Shown here piece after piece: positions 13,559 through 22,608 of a stretch of DNA of 26,500 nt. Source of the DNA: a virus. Within the stretch, counting starts at the first letter, position 1. Every line of letters begins with the position of its first letter. Position numbers and translations under genes: made by a program. The notes under the pieces were generated by a model that worked only from the letters and a program-made list of their open reading frames with translations, ran no database searches and was not told the origin of the DNA. The stretch is taken from the IMG/VR virus record IMGVR_UViG_3300005731_000063, positions 1 through 26,500 of that record. One strand, written 5' to 3'.

Positions 13559-16498
13559 TCACTCAACCGTCTGCACGTAGGTTAGTCGGCAAGTCACCTT
13601 AATAGGATTGGTTACTGTGGTTCCATTGTAAGTCAGTTGAAGCCTATGCTGTGTTGTATCTGTTGCCACGTCAGTAGCAAGCGCAAATGTTCCTAGTGTT
13701 CCCGTTTGACTCTGTATAGTCCAAGCCCCCGCCTTTGCTGCAGCTCTGTCCTTGTACCAATTCGCGTTAGCCATGATGGTTTTGTAGTCTGCAAAGGCTG
13801 GTGTAGCTCCTACCCATTCCTCCACAACTATATGAGCTTGAACGCTCCACATTGTTTCGTCTGGCATATTCAAGTAAGAACCGTCTAGTAGTAGGTTCTT
13901 GCTAGTGGTAGAAGCCCATCCAGTGTCTGCTACGTGCATAAGTATCTCCCCCGTTTGGATAGCCCCTTGCAAGTCGTCCGAATCGTTGCGACCCCCGAAG
14001 TGTCTACCAGCTTCAAAAGCGTTCACATTCTGACCAGTTACCAGAAGACCGTGCAAACCTCTGTCGTCTCCCACATTATGACCTCTACCCGCTACCATTG
14101 AAGCGGTCACGTAGTCCGTTATTGTCGCGTTAATAGCGTTAATATTATTGAACGCGCTAGACTCAGGGTTTATATTATTAACGCCTTGCATGAATCCAGT
14201 AGCCCCGCGTTGTGAGTTTCTTGCAGTGCTTCCCGAATGACTGCCAACATAAGAAGGAGCTGGCAACCCAGGGTTTACAGAGTTAAAACACGCGCTACCG
14301 TCCCACGTATAGCCGTACAACTCGCAGCAAGTTTGATTACCTACGCTTGTTGCTCCTGCTGAATCCTCAAATATGATAGATAAGTCTGTGCTATTCGTAC
14401 CTATTGGCGTGTACTCGCAATCAACGGAAGAGTCCAGTATCTTGATTAGTTTTACCTTAGTACTTCCCTCGTTAGCCTTGTAGCCGTCTATCTTCTCAAT
14501 CCTCCAATATGAGTCTCTTATGAATACCTTGTCAGAGAACTTAAACGACTGTATATCTACTGCGTCAAGATTAAACCAACCCTCAAACACTCTAGAGGAT
14601 GGTGAGTATAATTGATTTATAGCATCGCGCCAATAACTGTTGTAGAGAGTTCCGTAAGGGTTTGAGTCTACGGGGTAAAAGGTAACATCTTGACCGTAGT
14701 TTAAGTCAAGGTCTGCAGTGTCTGGCTCATACTCGTTAAAGTGTGAAAAGTGATTGTATTGCGTATAGTCTGTGTAAGTCAAAGCAACGGGGTCTAGACA
14801 ATGTATAGTGTCACAAGTGACTAGCCCACAGTTGTAAACAAGATGAGGCTTGGCTTCTTTTAGCTTGTTTAATGAAGCGTCAAAAGCCTTGTGAGCTATT
14901 ATGTTGGTTCCCGATATTGGTGTTATCGGGTAAGCCGTGAACTTGGACTTTATCTTTAGTTCTCCCGTACTGAAATCATTCTCCGTGTCATCAATTAAAA
15001 ACCTCCCGTATGTTCTTAGGTTCGTGTCTTGTATGTACTTGTTAATGTAGTCAGAACCATCCGTATAGCTAAATGAATACTTTCTTTTCTGAATGTCAGA
15101 CGTTGGGGCGTGTGAGTAGTCCTTACTTAAATCTAGCTTCTTTGTCCAGTCCAAAGTATCACCACTTCCTTGGTAGTCATTATAAGGCTCAATGAGTACT
15201 TTTTTGGGATTGTTCTTGTCGGCAATCATTACTAGATTAAACATATCCACCAAGCTCTTGACAAAATCAACCTTTGTCATTTTTGGGAAGTTTGCAGCCG
15301 TATCTATAGTACCACTGCCCAAAGGGTAGGAAACATCTGTAACCTCCCATCCCGTACCTCCTAGCGTGTCAGGTGTTGAGCCTCCTAGGAATTGCCCGTG
15401 GCTATCATTGGCGTCACAATGAACTGCTAGTCTGTATGTTCTTGCAGGGTCTAGAGTTACTTCAATCTCTTGCGAAAGATGGTGTGGGTAGGCGTGGTTA
15501 ACATTCCATGAATGAACCCAGTTCCCTAGATCATCCCGAACACCGAACTGAAAGGCATACTCTGTTCCCGAAGGATAGCCAGACTCGACCTCTGTAGTTG
15601 CCCAATATCTTATGGTGTAAACCGCTAAGTTTGGCGGTGTGTAGTAATCAGCTACCGTGCCAGTGTTTATAGTGTAGTTACCGCCAGCATCAAAGAAGTT
15701 TCCCGAATCACTAAGGTTATACAATAAGCTAAGCCCTACGCCTGGGTTTTCTGTAGATGTTAATCCTACATTGAACTTAGATAACTGAGGTGACGACGTT
15801 GTTATTGGTAGTTGATTGCCACTAAATAAAGGCATAAAACAATCCGTAAAAGCCGAAGTATTTAAGAACGTGCTAGCATAAGTAAAGGTAGTATCTTCAA
15901 AAATAGCATCCAGTATTACCTTCGCCTTCATAAACGGGGTAAACGCGCCCGTTGTCCACTCCGTAGCAAAATCAGACGTTCCATTCTCGCCGTTAGCAGA
16001 CCAGTTGTGAGAACGGTCTATAATGCCGTATCGTATATCACCACTAAACAACCCACCCAAACTAGCAGCAGATATATTTGTATTGTTGTTTTCGTGATCG
16101 TATGCACTCCAATCCATATCGGACAAAAGCTCTTTTCCTAACTCACCCCAAAAGTCAACAGTCTCACCAAAAAACACTATTTCGTATTCTGGCTTGTCGT
16201 TCTGAATGATAACACGCTTGATCTGTATGTGACCATGCATTAAAGGGATAGTGTCTTCTAGTATAACCGCGCCTACCTTTCTCTTGGGGTTTATACTCCC
16301 CTCGTAGTTCACATCAAAAAACCCCTTAAAATATTCCTCATTATGTGGGCTTGCTGGGATCCTAAAAGTTTGCGAGTGATTGCCTTTAGCCGATAAAGTA
16401 GAAACGTCCCGAAAGTTGTAGGTTAACGGGACTGGATCGTTAGTCAAAAGCTCTAACGAGTGATTGATATTTTTGTCTAGTAATCTAAGAAAAAGCAT
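13559..16498 (-). CDS. large tail or baseplate protein
   Basis: The 979-residue protein belongs to a tail-protein type common in Bacteroidota phages, recognised by its first 130 residues. There a NDPVPLTYNFRDVS start is followed by KGNHSQTFRIPAS, then NPKRKVGAVILEDTIPLMHG and an EIVFFGE strand. This module probably sits at the tail tip, replacing gp27/gp44-type hubs. The middle is a long beta-rich region. The C-terminal 250 residues, with TTQHRLQLTYNGTTVTNPIK near the end, look like a separate fibre-like or adhesin part that could contact the host. It overlaps the next tail gene by 14 nt. The molecular role is inferred from position and similarity. Confidence 0.62.
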   Translation of the reverse strand: MLFLRLLDKNINHSLELLTNDPVPLTYNFRDVSTLSAKGNHSQTFRIPASPHNEEYFKGFFDVNYEGSINPKRKVGAVILEDTIPLMHGHIQIKRVIIQNDKPEYEIVFFGETVDFWGELGKELLSDMDWSAYDHENNNTNISAASLGGLFSGDIRYGIIDRSHNWSANGENGTSDFATEWTTGAFTPFMKAKVILDAIFEDTTFTYASTFLNTSAFTDCFMPLFSGNQLPITTSSPQLSKFNVGLTSTENPGVGLSLLYNLSDSGNFFDAGGNYTINTGTVADYYTPPNLAVYTIRYWATTEVESGYPSGTEYAFQFGVRDDLGNWVHSWNVNHAYPHHLSQEIEVTLDPARTYRLAVHCDANDSHGQFLGGSTPDTLGGTGWEVTDVSYPLGSGTIDTAANFPKMTKVDFVKSLVDMFNLVMIADKNNPKKVLIEPYNDYQGSGDTLDWTKKLDLSKDYSHAPTSDIQKRKYSFSYTDGSDYINKYIQDTNLRTYGRFLIDDTENDFSTGELKIKSKFTAYPITPISGTNIIAHKAFDASLNKLKEAKPHLVYNCGLVTCDTIHCLDPVALTYTDYTQYNHFSHFNEYEPDTADLDLNYGQDVTFYPVDSNPYGTLYNSYWRDAINQLYSPSSRVFEGWFNLDAVDIQSFKFSDKVFIRDSYWRIEKIDGYKANEGSTKVKLIKILDSSVDCEYTPIGTNSTDLSIIFEDSAGATSVGNQTCCELYGYTWDGSACFNSVNPGLPAPSYVGSHSGSTARNSQRGATGFMQGVNNINPESSAFNNINAINATITDYVTASMVAGRGHNVGDDRGLHGLLVTGQNVNAFEAGRHFGGRNDSDDLQGAIQTGEILMHVADTGWASTTSKNLLLDGSYLNMPDETMWSVQAHIVVEEWVGATPAFADYKTIMANANWYKDRAAAKAGAWTIQSQTGTLGTFALATDVATDTTQHRLQLTYNGTTVTNPIKVTCRLTYVQTVE

Positions 16499-17840
16499 AG
16501 GTTTGCGATACTTTAAGATTCAATGTCACATCTTTCATTTTACTTTCTAGCTCTTCATGAACCTTCATCGAGTTAGTTTCTAAAGTCACTGGAATAACGC
16601 TAACAATCTGACCGTTAGAATCTACTGATGACTCGATAAGCACAACCTCCTTGGACACCATTGCATTTTGCAATATCATAAACTCGCCCTCTGTAAAGTA
16701 GTTGCTAACCTTAATGTATTTATTTGCTCTAACACTATATTCAGCCTCTTGTCTTTCGTGACTTCCGAAGTCAAACGTAGTACCATCGTAATCACCTAAG
16801 AACGTGTTAAACTTCTTTGACGTTCTCTTTATTTCGTGTTCAGCACGCCCCGTGAATGGTAGGTAGTCGTATGTACCGAAAGAGTTCTGCCATCCTAACG
16901 TGTGCCTCTTGTGTTTACAGTTTGCATCTTCTTTAAACACCACTAGCTTAGCACCAGTCTCTACACCTCCACTAGTCTGTGGGGTTAGCACGTAGTAGTC
17001 CCAGTACAAGAAGTAAGCTGGCGATACTGCCGCCACCGATATAGCGTTGACTGCTGCTGAAATATTCGCAGGGTATGTGTCCATTATAACTAGCTTATCT
17101 TCAATATCTGTAGATGTTGGTAGTCCTGAGTGCGTTGACGAGTTTAATGTTATCGTGGTAGAACCTAAAGAACTTCCAGCAGGATTAAAGACCTCGTAAT
17201 GTATTTGATCTGTAAGGGTGTTAATACCTGGTGACGTATTTTGGTTGTTGTAAAAGCCAGTAGTTCCCCAATCTGTTTCCGCTGCTCCTATGTATATCTC
17301 ACCATGTAGACCCGTTACGCTTATGTGGTTAGGTGGTGTTTTAGTGCTTTCGATTCTGTCAGTAGCCCATCCCTTCTTTGTAGCCCCAAAGTCATCAGTA
17401 GCTAATAACTTTCCGTACCCATCGCTAGGCTTATCCCATCCGTCTATAATATGAACATCTTGGTTCTGTAGATCGGGATACTCAGTAAGAACACCTGAAG
17501 ACTCGTAAACCTCACCTACACGAACTTGAAGAAGTCTATTTATATTGTTCCCTTTCTTGAAAGCCCTTCCAGACACGTTAACCGTTCCGTGTATTGGATT
17601 ATCCGCACCCTCACTAGTCAAAGGCTTTACTAATGACTTAGCGATGTTTCCCAGATCAAAGACTAAATAGTCAGATGGGTTAGGGCTTATGTATGCTGAA
17701 TACAATTCATCAGAACCCTCGTAAACTTGTACAAAGAACTTAAAACCCGTTTCTGAAACATTGGAAGATGAGGCCGTGTAAATTATACGCTGCCCTGCTT
17801 TTAATACGTTGGCTGGTGTTTGTACTAGTGTTATTGCCAT
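16485..17840 (-). CDS. tail structural protein, baseplate-associated
   Basis: This 451-residue protein starts with an Ig-like beta module (ITLVQTPANVLKAGQRIIYT, residues 3-22, then GFKFFVQVYEG) seen at the same place in other Bacteroidota siphophages. The rest is strand-rich. Near the end, a KEVVLIESSVDSNGQIVSVI stretch is followed by MKVHEELESKMKDVTLNLKV. It has no enzyme motif. It lies between the tail-completion-like gene (sharing one base) and the 979-aa protein (14-nt overlap), so the two large proteins likely form one tip complex. No more exact assignment is possible. Confidence 0.52.
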   Translation of the reverse strand: MAITLVQTPANVLKAGQRIIYTASSSNVSETGFKFFVQVYEGSDELYSAYISPNPSDYLVFDLGNIAKSLVKPLTSEGADNPIHGTVNVSGRAFKKGNNINRLLQVRVGEVYESSGVLTEYPDLQNQDVHIIDGWDKPSDGYGKLLATDDFGATKKGWATDRIESTKTPPNHISVTGLHGEIYIGAAETDWGTTGFYNNQNTSPGINTLTDQIHYEVFNPAGSSLGSTTITLNSSTHSGLPTSTDIEDKLVIMDTYPANISAAVNAISVAAVSPAYFLYWDYYVLTPQTSGGVETGAKLVVFKEDANCKHKRHTLGWQNSFGTYDYLPFTGRAEHEIKRTSKKFNTFLGDYDGTTFDFGSHERQEAEYSVRANKYIKVSNYFTEGEFMILQNAMVSKEVVLIESSVDSNGQIVSVIPVTLETNSMKVHEELESKMKDVTLNLKVSQTYAFS

Positions 17841-18364
17841 TATCCTAAATCTTTAAACTCAATCTCTACGTCTAACTCAACCGCTTTCAATAGCGCGTCT
17901 GTCATCTGTGTGTCGTATTTCTTTAATGCTATTTCGTAGTAAGGGAACTCCTTTGTTCCATGTCGCCCTATCGACCTAGCAATAACAAAAGCCAAACCCC
18001 TTCGTGCCGACTCTGTACTTTCTGAAAAGCTACCATCCTCCTTACGTGGTCGTATTCGCTTCTTACGCATCCAATCAACCAGCTCTTGTATAGGGGGCTG
18101 CTTACCTCTTCGTCTACCATCGTGAACAATGCCAGCATACTTAGCAGCAGTACCCTTTGCGCCAAACTGAATAGAGAACCTATCCTTATTAGCTTGAAGG
18201 GTAAAGTCTAAACTTTTACGCAAGTTGTCAGAAGCTACCTTTCGCCCCGTGTAAACCCTTCCACTTCCAGCCGTTTGCTTTCGCCTAGTTCCTAGCTCTA
18301 GTTGTGCCCTCTCAACGATTAATCGTCCAAAGTGGTTAGCGGTCTTCTCTACATTATCCAGCAT
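17840..18364 (-). CDS. HK97 gp10-like tail completion or neck protein
   Basis: The 174-residue protein is basic and fits the HK97 gp10/minor tail pattern. An N-terminal helix (VEKTANHFGRLIVERAQLEL) is followed by strands ending KYAGIVHDGRRRGKQPPIQE (about 75-94). Then come WMRKKRI (98-104) and a helix ending AFVIARSIGRHGTKEFPYYE. Such proteins join head and tail or finish the tail. It shares one base with the downstream tail gene. Confidence 0.6.
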   Translation of the reverse strand: MLDNVEKTANHFGRLIVERAQLELGTRRKQTAGSGRVYTGRKVASDNLRKSLDFTLQANKDRFSIQFGAKGTAAKYAGIVHDGRRRGKQPPIQELVDWMRKKRIRPRKEDGSFSESTESARRGLAFVIARSIGRHGTKEFPYYEIALKKYDTQMTDALLKAVELDVEIEFKDLG

Positions 18365-18371
18365 CCTTGGA

Positions 18372-18650
18372 CTAATCTACTAGTGACAAGCCCGTAAACT
18401 CTGTGTAGTTCTCACGCATTAGTCTGGCGATATTAACTAAAAAGAACTGTGATATATCGGCCTTAAACTGGTCATCCATATCTAACTCGTAAACCCTGCC
18501 AATAGTATTCAAGTCATCCCAAGCCTCTACACCTAGCGTGACCGTTTCCATTACAAAATCAATCTCAATATTTATAGGCTTGCCCTTTGGATCTTCTAAG
18601 TTCACGTCTTGAACCTTAACCACTCCGCTTTTTTGGTAAACTATATCCAT
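18372..18650 (-). CDS. hypothetical 92-aa tail-region protein
   Basis: An acidic protein with a beta-rich first half (GVVKVQDVNLEDPKGKPINI) and a helical end (FLVNIARLMRENYTEF). It has no cysteine, membrane segment or known motif. It lies one base from the DUF1566 fusion gene and 7 bases from the tail completion gene, so it is a member of the tail operon. It may be a head-tail joining or terminator component; the sequence does not say. Confidence 0.52.
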   Translation of the reverse strand: MDIVYQKSGVVKVQDVNLEDPKGKPINIEIDFVMETVTLGVEAWDDLNTIGRVYELDMDDQFKADISQFFLVNIARLMRENYTEFTGLSLVD

Positions 18651-18651
18651 C

Positions 18652-20130
18652 TTAGTAGTGTTTTCTTACCATAACATAATAGTAAGTGCTATTTGTCTTG
18701 ACCAATCTATAGCCGTATATCTCAGACCCAGAACTATAATAGATATAAGCGTTGGTTGTTATTGTTGATATTGTAGAAGCCGTCCAATTTCTATTAATGT
18801 CCGTATTGTTAAAACCAGGTAACTCCGTAGAGTAAACCCCGATTGACATCAACTCGTCATAAATGTTCTTAGGCGGTATATGCCAATCTGAATAACCGCC
18901 CTGCGTTGAAGCTAGCGCACCATCTATTGCACCATCCCAATCAGTAGTAGACGATTTTATACCATACCACATATAGCCCGTTAAGTGATCTATCACTAAG
19001 CCGCTTGAAGTATTAGAGCCAGTCACCGCAGCCACTCCCGCTTCATCCGTAAACCTAGACTTGTTGCCAAAAGCATTGTTATTTTCTAGTGTTATGTATG
19101 GGTTTGCAGCACTCAAATCCAGTTTAGACTTATGAGTTGGGTAGCTAGGGTCTGTCCTATTCCAAACCCCATTTGCTATCTGCCAACCCTCGTCACCAGT
19201 CCTATAGCTTGTGGTCTGTGAAACTATAGGAGACTGATAGCATATTCCCGAAGGAGTTGGGCAAACTGGAACAGTGGGCGTTATGTTTATGTGTGTTGAC
19301 GTTTCAGCCACATCGGTAATGTCTGCGCCTACGATTTTAATAATCTTCCCTATTCTAGCACCACCACTAGATACGTCGTTTTGGTCTACGATCTTCATTT
19401 TAGGGTGAGTATATCCGTCTGGGTCGTAAGGAGTACTCAACAAAGTAGAAACAACATCGCTGCCATCTGTAGCCTTGATAGGGAAGTCTGCCAATGTTAG
19501 GTTGCTAGTTGCTGGTATGCTAGTACTCCAACTAGTGTCAGAGTTTCGTATAGTGCTATTTGGCAAAACTAAAGTACCCCCGCTAGCTACATTGACTTGG
19601 TAGGATTGATCGCTATTCTCAACAGTTGCGTCTGGGCAATCTGTAGACGTTGGTACATATCCCGTTATAGGAAGAGCGCAAGCGTCCAACTGATAAGGTA
19701 CTGTCAACCCAATACTAAGAATAGCCCCCGATAGTGTATTGGTGTTGTCCTCGTCAAAATACTCAATACCATTTGAATCAATACCCCATAATTCAGAAGC
19801 AGAGAATATAACACCGCCCGAATGAATATCGTTCAACAAATCCTCCGCACATTGCTCCATGTCGCTTTGTACTTGCACTTGGTGCCCTACCTTATCACTG
19901 CTCTCTGTTGGTCGGTCTGCGAATACTATAGAAAGGTCATAGGTTTTTTTATTGCCTTCCGCATCCAATGTAGAACCGATCTGAATAACGTGCATCAAAG
20001 GATACTCCACCCCATCAGTCTTGTCTATGTCTTCTGGTGATCCAAAGCTAAACGTATTGATAAAGTGGTGGTTTGCAGCGAATGTTTCCAAACGCTTCAC
20101 AATGTTATTTAATGTTAGTACGGTAGCCAT
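18652..20130 (-). CDS. tail protein with C-terminal DUF1566/Lcl-type domain
   Basis: The N-terminal 155 residues (VLTLNNIVKRLETFAANHHF, then YPLMHVIQIG and a QVQVQSDMEQCAEDLLNDI helix) look like the tail-terminator-type structural protein of Bacteroidota phages. After a variable beta linker, the last 95 residues match the DUF1566/Lcl_C fold: WDGAIDGALA (398-407), GYSDWHIPPKNIYDELMSI (412-430) in place of the usual GYSDWRLPT, and NWTAST (448-453). That domain is a C-type-lectin-like module found in adhesins and in targets of diversity-generating retroelements. The fusion would display it on the virion. Its start overlaps the frameshift product's stop (TAATG). Confidence 0.62.
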   Translation of the reverse strand: MATVLTLNNIVKRLETFAANHHFINTFSFGSPEDIDKTDGVEYPLMHVIQIGSTLDAEGNKKTYDLSIVFADRPTESSDKVGHQVQVQSDMEQCAEDLLNDIHSGGVIFSASELWGIDSNGIEYFDEDNTNTLSGAILSIGLTVPYQLDACALPITGYVPTSTDCPDATVENSDQSYQVNVASGGTLVLPNSTIRNSDTSWSTSIPATSNLTLADFPIKATDGSDVVSTLLSTPYDPDGYTHPKMKIVDQNDVSSGGARIGKIIKIVGADITDVAETSTHINITPTVPVCPTPSGICYQSPIVSQTTSYRTGDEGWQIANGVWNRTDPSYPTHKSKLDLSAANPYITLENNNAFGNKSRFTDEAGVAAVTGSNTSSGLVIDHLTGYMWYGIKSSTTDWDGAIDGALASTQGGYSDWHIPPKNIYDELMSIGVYSTELPGFNNTDINRNWTASTISTITTNAYIYYSSGSEIYGYRLVKTNSTYYYVMVRKHY

Positions 20131-20821
20131 TAATCCTTCAATCTGCTTAAATCGTCTAAGTACGCAATATGCAAGTGAACACGGCTGACACTCATCCTCG
20201 TAACTTCATCCATCTTCGTAAGGTCTTCGCCCGCAAGCGCGTAAATAACCCTATACGCCCCCCATTTCTTAGCAAAGTCTGAGCTTTTAACGTCTCCATC
20301 TTCGCTAGCTTCAGGATATAACTGTTGGTATTGTTTTCGTAATCTATCCCTAAATTGGATAAAAAAAAACCTGCAGCGTTCAAATATATAACGGGCAACT
20401 CTCCAAATAATTCTAAGCTAGGGTCATACTCTTCGACCTCATAAGTAGCACCAGCGTCAACCGTTATACGCCTAAAAAGAACGTTGGCAATCTTCCCCGC
20501 GTTCTTCCAGTAGCTTTCCTCTGTCTCTAAATAGTTACCCATGTCAACGTAAGCCCCGTACTCTAGTTCATGTAGATCGGGGTGCAGCCCATACATAATC
20601 CCATCATGTGTGAACTTCATAGAGTCGGCTGCCTGCCCGTTATCCATCAACTCCTCCAAATGCTCCGCGATCTTGGCCACCTCGTTCATCTTCATTTTAA
20701 GAAGCACCTCGGTATCGTTCCCGAACGCTGCTACCTTTTCAATGTCAGTGTGTGCCGTGTAGAACTTAGACGCTTGGTCTATAGTTACGTCTTGAAAGTA
20801 TTTCGGGTATTCAATCTTCAT
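20130..20821 (-). CDS. tail assembly chaperone-like protein with probable -1 ribosomal frameshift
   Basis: In the zero frame the ORF ends at 20192 (209 residues), but its last 55 residues are unlike a folded protein: basic and low in pattern. At residues 152-154 the message reads TTT TTT TTA within a run of nine T (20369-20361), containing the classical slippery heptamer T TTT TTA (20366-20360). A -1 shift yields a 230-residue product ending IQFRDRLRK, FAKKWGAYRVIYALAGED, and LHIAYLDDLSRLKD, stopping in a TAATG overlap with the next gene. Phage tail chaperones (lambda G/GT) use the same device. Position just after terminase is unusual. A homopolymer sequencing error would give the same picture. 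Confidence 0.68.
20360..20369 (-). promoter_or_regulatory. slippery sequence for -1 frameshifting
   Basis: Nine T followed by A on the minus strand, read in frame as GGT TTT TTT TTA TCC. The last seven bases, T TTT TTA, form a known -1 heptamer. The downstream -1 frame stays open for 76 codons; the +1 frame stops after five. Confidence 0.65.
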
Positions 20822-21092
20822 CTGTTATGTCTCTTCTAAATGCTTCAACTCTATAAGGCAACTCTAGTGCTGATTCAATCCCGTAGTTAGTCACTATGGC
20901 ATCGTGTAGGAACTCTATAGCGTCATCTCTAAAGGCTATCTCTGGCTTAATCTCTGACTCTTCGCAAGCTAATAAAATAGCGTCTCTCATTATAGCGCAA
21001 GACTCATAGTCCTCTGCCCTTTCAAACTCTTTGAGTATGACAACGGCGGGGTACAATCCAAACCCTATTATAGACTCTACTAGATCATCCAT
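20811..21092 (-). CDS. hypothetical acidic helical protein after terminase
   Basis: A 93-residue, strongly acidic and mainly helical protein (EFERAEDYESCAIMRDAILL, about 22-41; EIAFRDDAIEFLHDAIVTNY). It shares one base with the large terminase stop and overlaps the tail-chaperone-like gene by 11 nt, so all three are co-translated. Small acidic proteins in this position occur in many Bacteroidota phages, but no function is known to me. Confidence 0.6.
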   Translation of the reverse strand: MDDLVESIIGFGLYPAVVILKEFERAEDYESCAIMRDAILLACEESEIKPEIAFRDDAIEFLHDAIVTNYGIESALELPYRVEAFRRDITDED

Positions 21093-22312
21093 TACCCTAG
21101 TATTACTTTACCTTTGTTCAATCTGTCAAACGCATAACGCATAGCGTCAATGCAGTGGTTATACATATCTAAAGGTACGGAATCCTTACCGCTTACCCAT
21201 GTATAATTATTCAATTCTTCGCCCATCTTTTGACCCAATTCGTCATTGTGAACGATTATCTTATAGTCTTGTATCTTCTTTATCCCAGAAGTAACAGAAC
21301 CCTTACCCTTTGAGCATGGTGTTATGTTGCAATACTTCTTTAGCTCGCTTATAAGTCTAGGCTCTGCGTTGTCTCCTACAATCATTGTTCGCCCCGCAAC
21401 CTTTCTATTAACCTCACCTATCCGCGATGTGCTTGCTCCCATCTCGTAAAAGTCAACCTTAACCCTGATCTCCATTAGTTTGTTATCAACCTTCACCCTA
21501 ACTAGTGTTGTTGGGTCTGCTTTGAATCCGTAGTCCTGACCGAATATAATACTACCTGAGTCGTCAAACTCTCCATACTCCCAATTAGGGAAAATAACAC
21601 CCTCGGCTTTGTCTAGCCAACCACCAAGAATAACGTGCTTGTACTTGATAGGGTTACGCTGCTTCATGTTCTCAACCTGCGCAAGAAAGGATTCCGATAG
21701 GTTCTCTTTGTTGTCTTCGTAGGTTGTATGGATATAGCACACGTCACCCTTGACCCCGTTGAAGCCTTCAACTACTCCCATGTCCTGAAAGAATCGCTTG
21801 TATATCCAATGTGCCTTTGTTGCGGGGTTTAGGATAAGCACCACCCTGTTTTGAATACCTTTCTGGCGTATGGAAAAATCAATCTTATCAAACTGGCTCT
21901 CGTCGGTCATCTCTTCGGACTCATCCAGTACCCAAGTGGTAACGCCTTGCAAACTCTTTAGCTTTGCCGTCTGGTCTTTGCTCTGCTGCTTTATCCCTCT
22001 GAATAGAACCCGTGAACCGCTGCGCTTGTTTGTAACCTCGTTGGCTTCTATGTGGAAGTCATCATTGGCCTTCAGTATATCTATCTTCTCCGTGAACTCT
22101 GGCAACGTTGAATCCTTGCTACTGTTCATCGTGTACCTAGTGTCTAGGATGGTATGTCCTTTCTCATAGGTTAGTAGTACCTCCCAAGTCTTTTCGCTGA
22201 ATGACTTAGACGAACCACGCCCACCAGTTATAATGAAGTAACGGGTAGGCGCAGTGAATAGGGGTCTGTATTTGGGGTGTAGGTCAATCACTCTTCCTTG
22301 AATCGTATCCAA
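21092..22312 (-). CDS. terL: terminase large subunit
   Basis: The motor packages DNA into proheads using an N-terminal ATPase and cuts concatemers with a C-terminal RNase H-like nuclease. Walker A is GGRGSSKS (residues 30-37), Walker B WVLDESEE (127-134) with the catalytic glutamate, and the coupling region LNPATKAHW (161-169). The nuclease has Asp260 in FGQDYGFKADPT, Asp314 in VGDNAEP and Asp389 in HCIDAMRYA, the expected metal-binding aspartates. Its 406 residues match the family length. It overlaps the small subunit by 25 nt. The sequence type alone does not tell whether packaging is cos or headful. Confidence 0.95.
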   Translation of the reverse strand: MDTIQGRVIDLHPKYRPLFTAPTRYFIITGGRGSSKSFSEKTWEVLLTYEKGHTILDTRYTMNSSKDSTLPEFTEKIDILKANDDFHIEANEVTNKRSGSRVLFRGIKQQSKDQTAKLKSLQGVTTWVLDESEEMTDESQFDKIDFSIRQKGIQNRVVLILNPATKAHWIYKRFFQDMGVVEGFNGVKGDVCYIHTTYEDNKENLSESFLAQVENMKQRNPIKYKHVILGGWLDKAEGVIFPNWEYGEFDDSGSIIFGQDYGFKADPTTLVRVKVDNKLMEIRVKVDFYEMGASTSRIGEVNRKVAGRTMIVGDNAEPRLISELKKYCNITPCSKGKGSVTSGIKKIQDYKIIVHNDELGQKMGEELNNYTWVSGKDSVPLDMYNHCIDAMRYAFDRLNKGKVILG

Positions 22313-22587
22313 CTACCAATAGGCCTATCCTCTTCATCCACCTTGATAGTATTCTCAACCTTCTTAGGTAGAATGTAGGGAAGGAACTTAGCTAATATGT
22401 TCAGGTAAGTAGCTGCGTCCTCTTTTGCCAGCTCGTTAAATTTCTTCTCCATAACTTCGGCTTGATCTTCCATAGCGGAAACCATTAGCTCCTTGGCTGC
22501 CGTGGTGGTCTTGTTCTCAACCCCTTTGGGTCTGCCAGCCTTCTCGCATCCCTTAGTGAATCTACCGTTACTGTCTCGCTCATCCAT
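22288..22587 (-). CDS. terminase small subunit-like DNA-recognition protein
   Basis: The 99-residue protein starts with RDSNGRFTKGCEKAGRPKGV, the DUF5681-like pattern seen in small terminases of Bacteroidota phages. It continues as a helical region (TTTAAKELMVSAMEDQAEVM, then a second helix to about 75). The end carries a DEEDRPIGSWIRFKEE tail that may contact the large subunit. It lies immediately upstream of terL with a 25-nt overlap, which supports the call. It is short for the family. Confidence 0.7.
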   Translation of the reverse strand: MDERDSNGRFTKGCEKAGRPKGVENKTTTAAKELMVSAMEDQAEVMEKKFNELAKEDAATYLNILAKFLPYILPKKVENTIKVDEEDRPIGSWIRFKEE

Positions 22588-22608
22588 TTTTAACCATTTA
22601 TTTTTCGG

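Noticed and set aside
18652-19000. A diversity-generating retroelement with its variable repeat in the DUF1566 domain.
   Set aside because: No reverse transcriptase, accessory protein or template repeat was seen anywhere in the window; kept only as a possibility in the findings.
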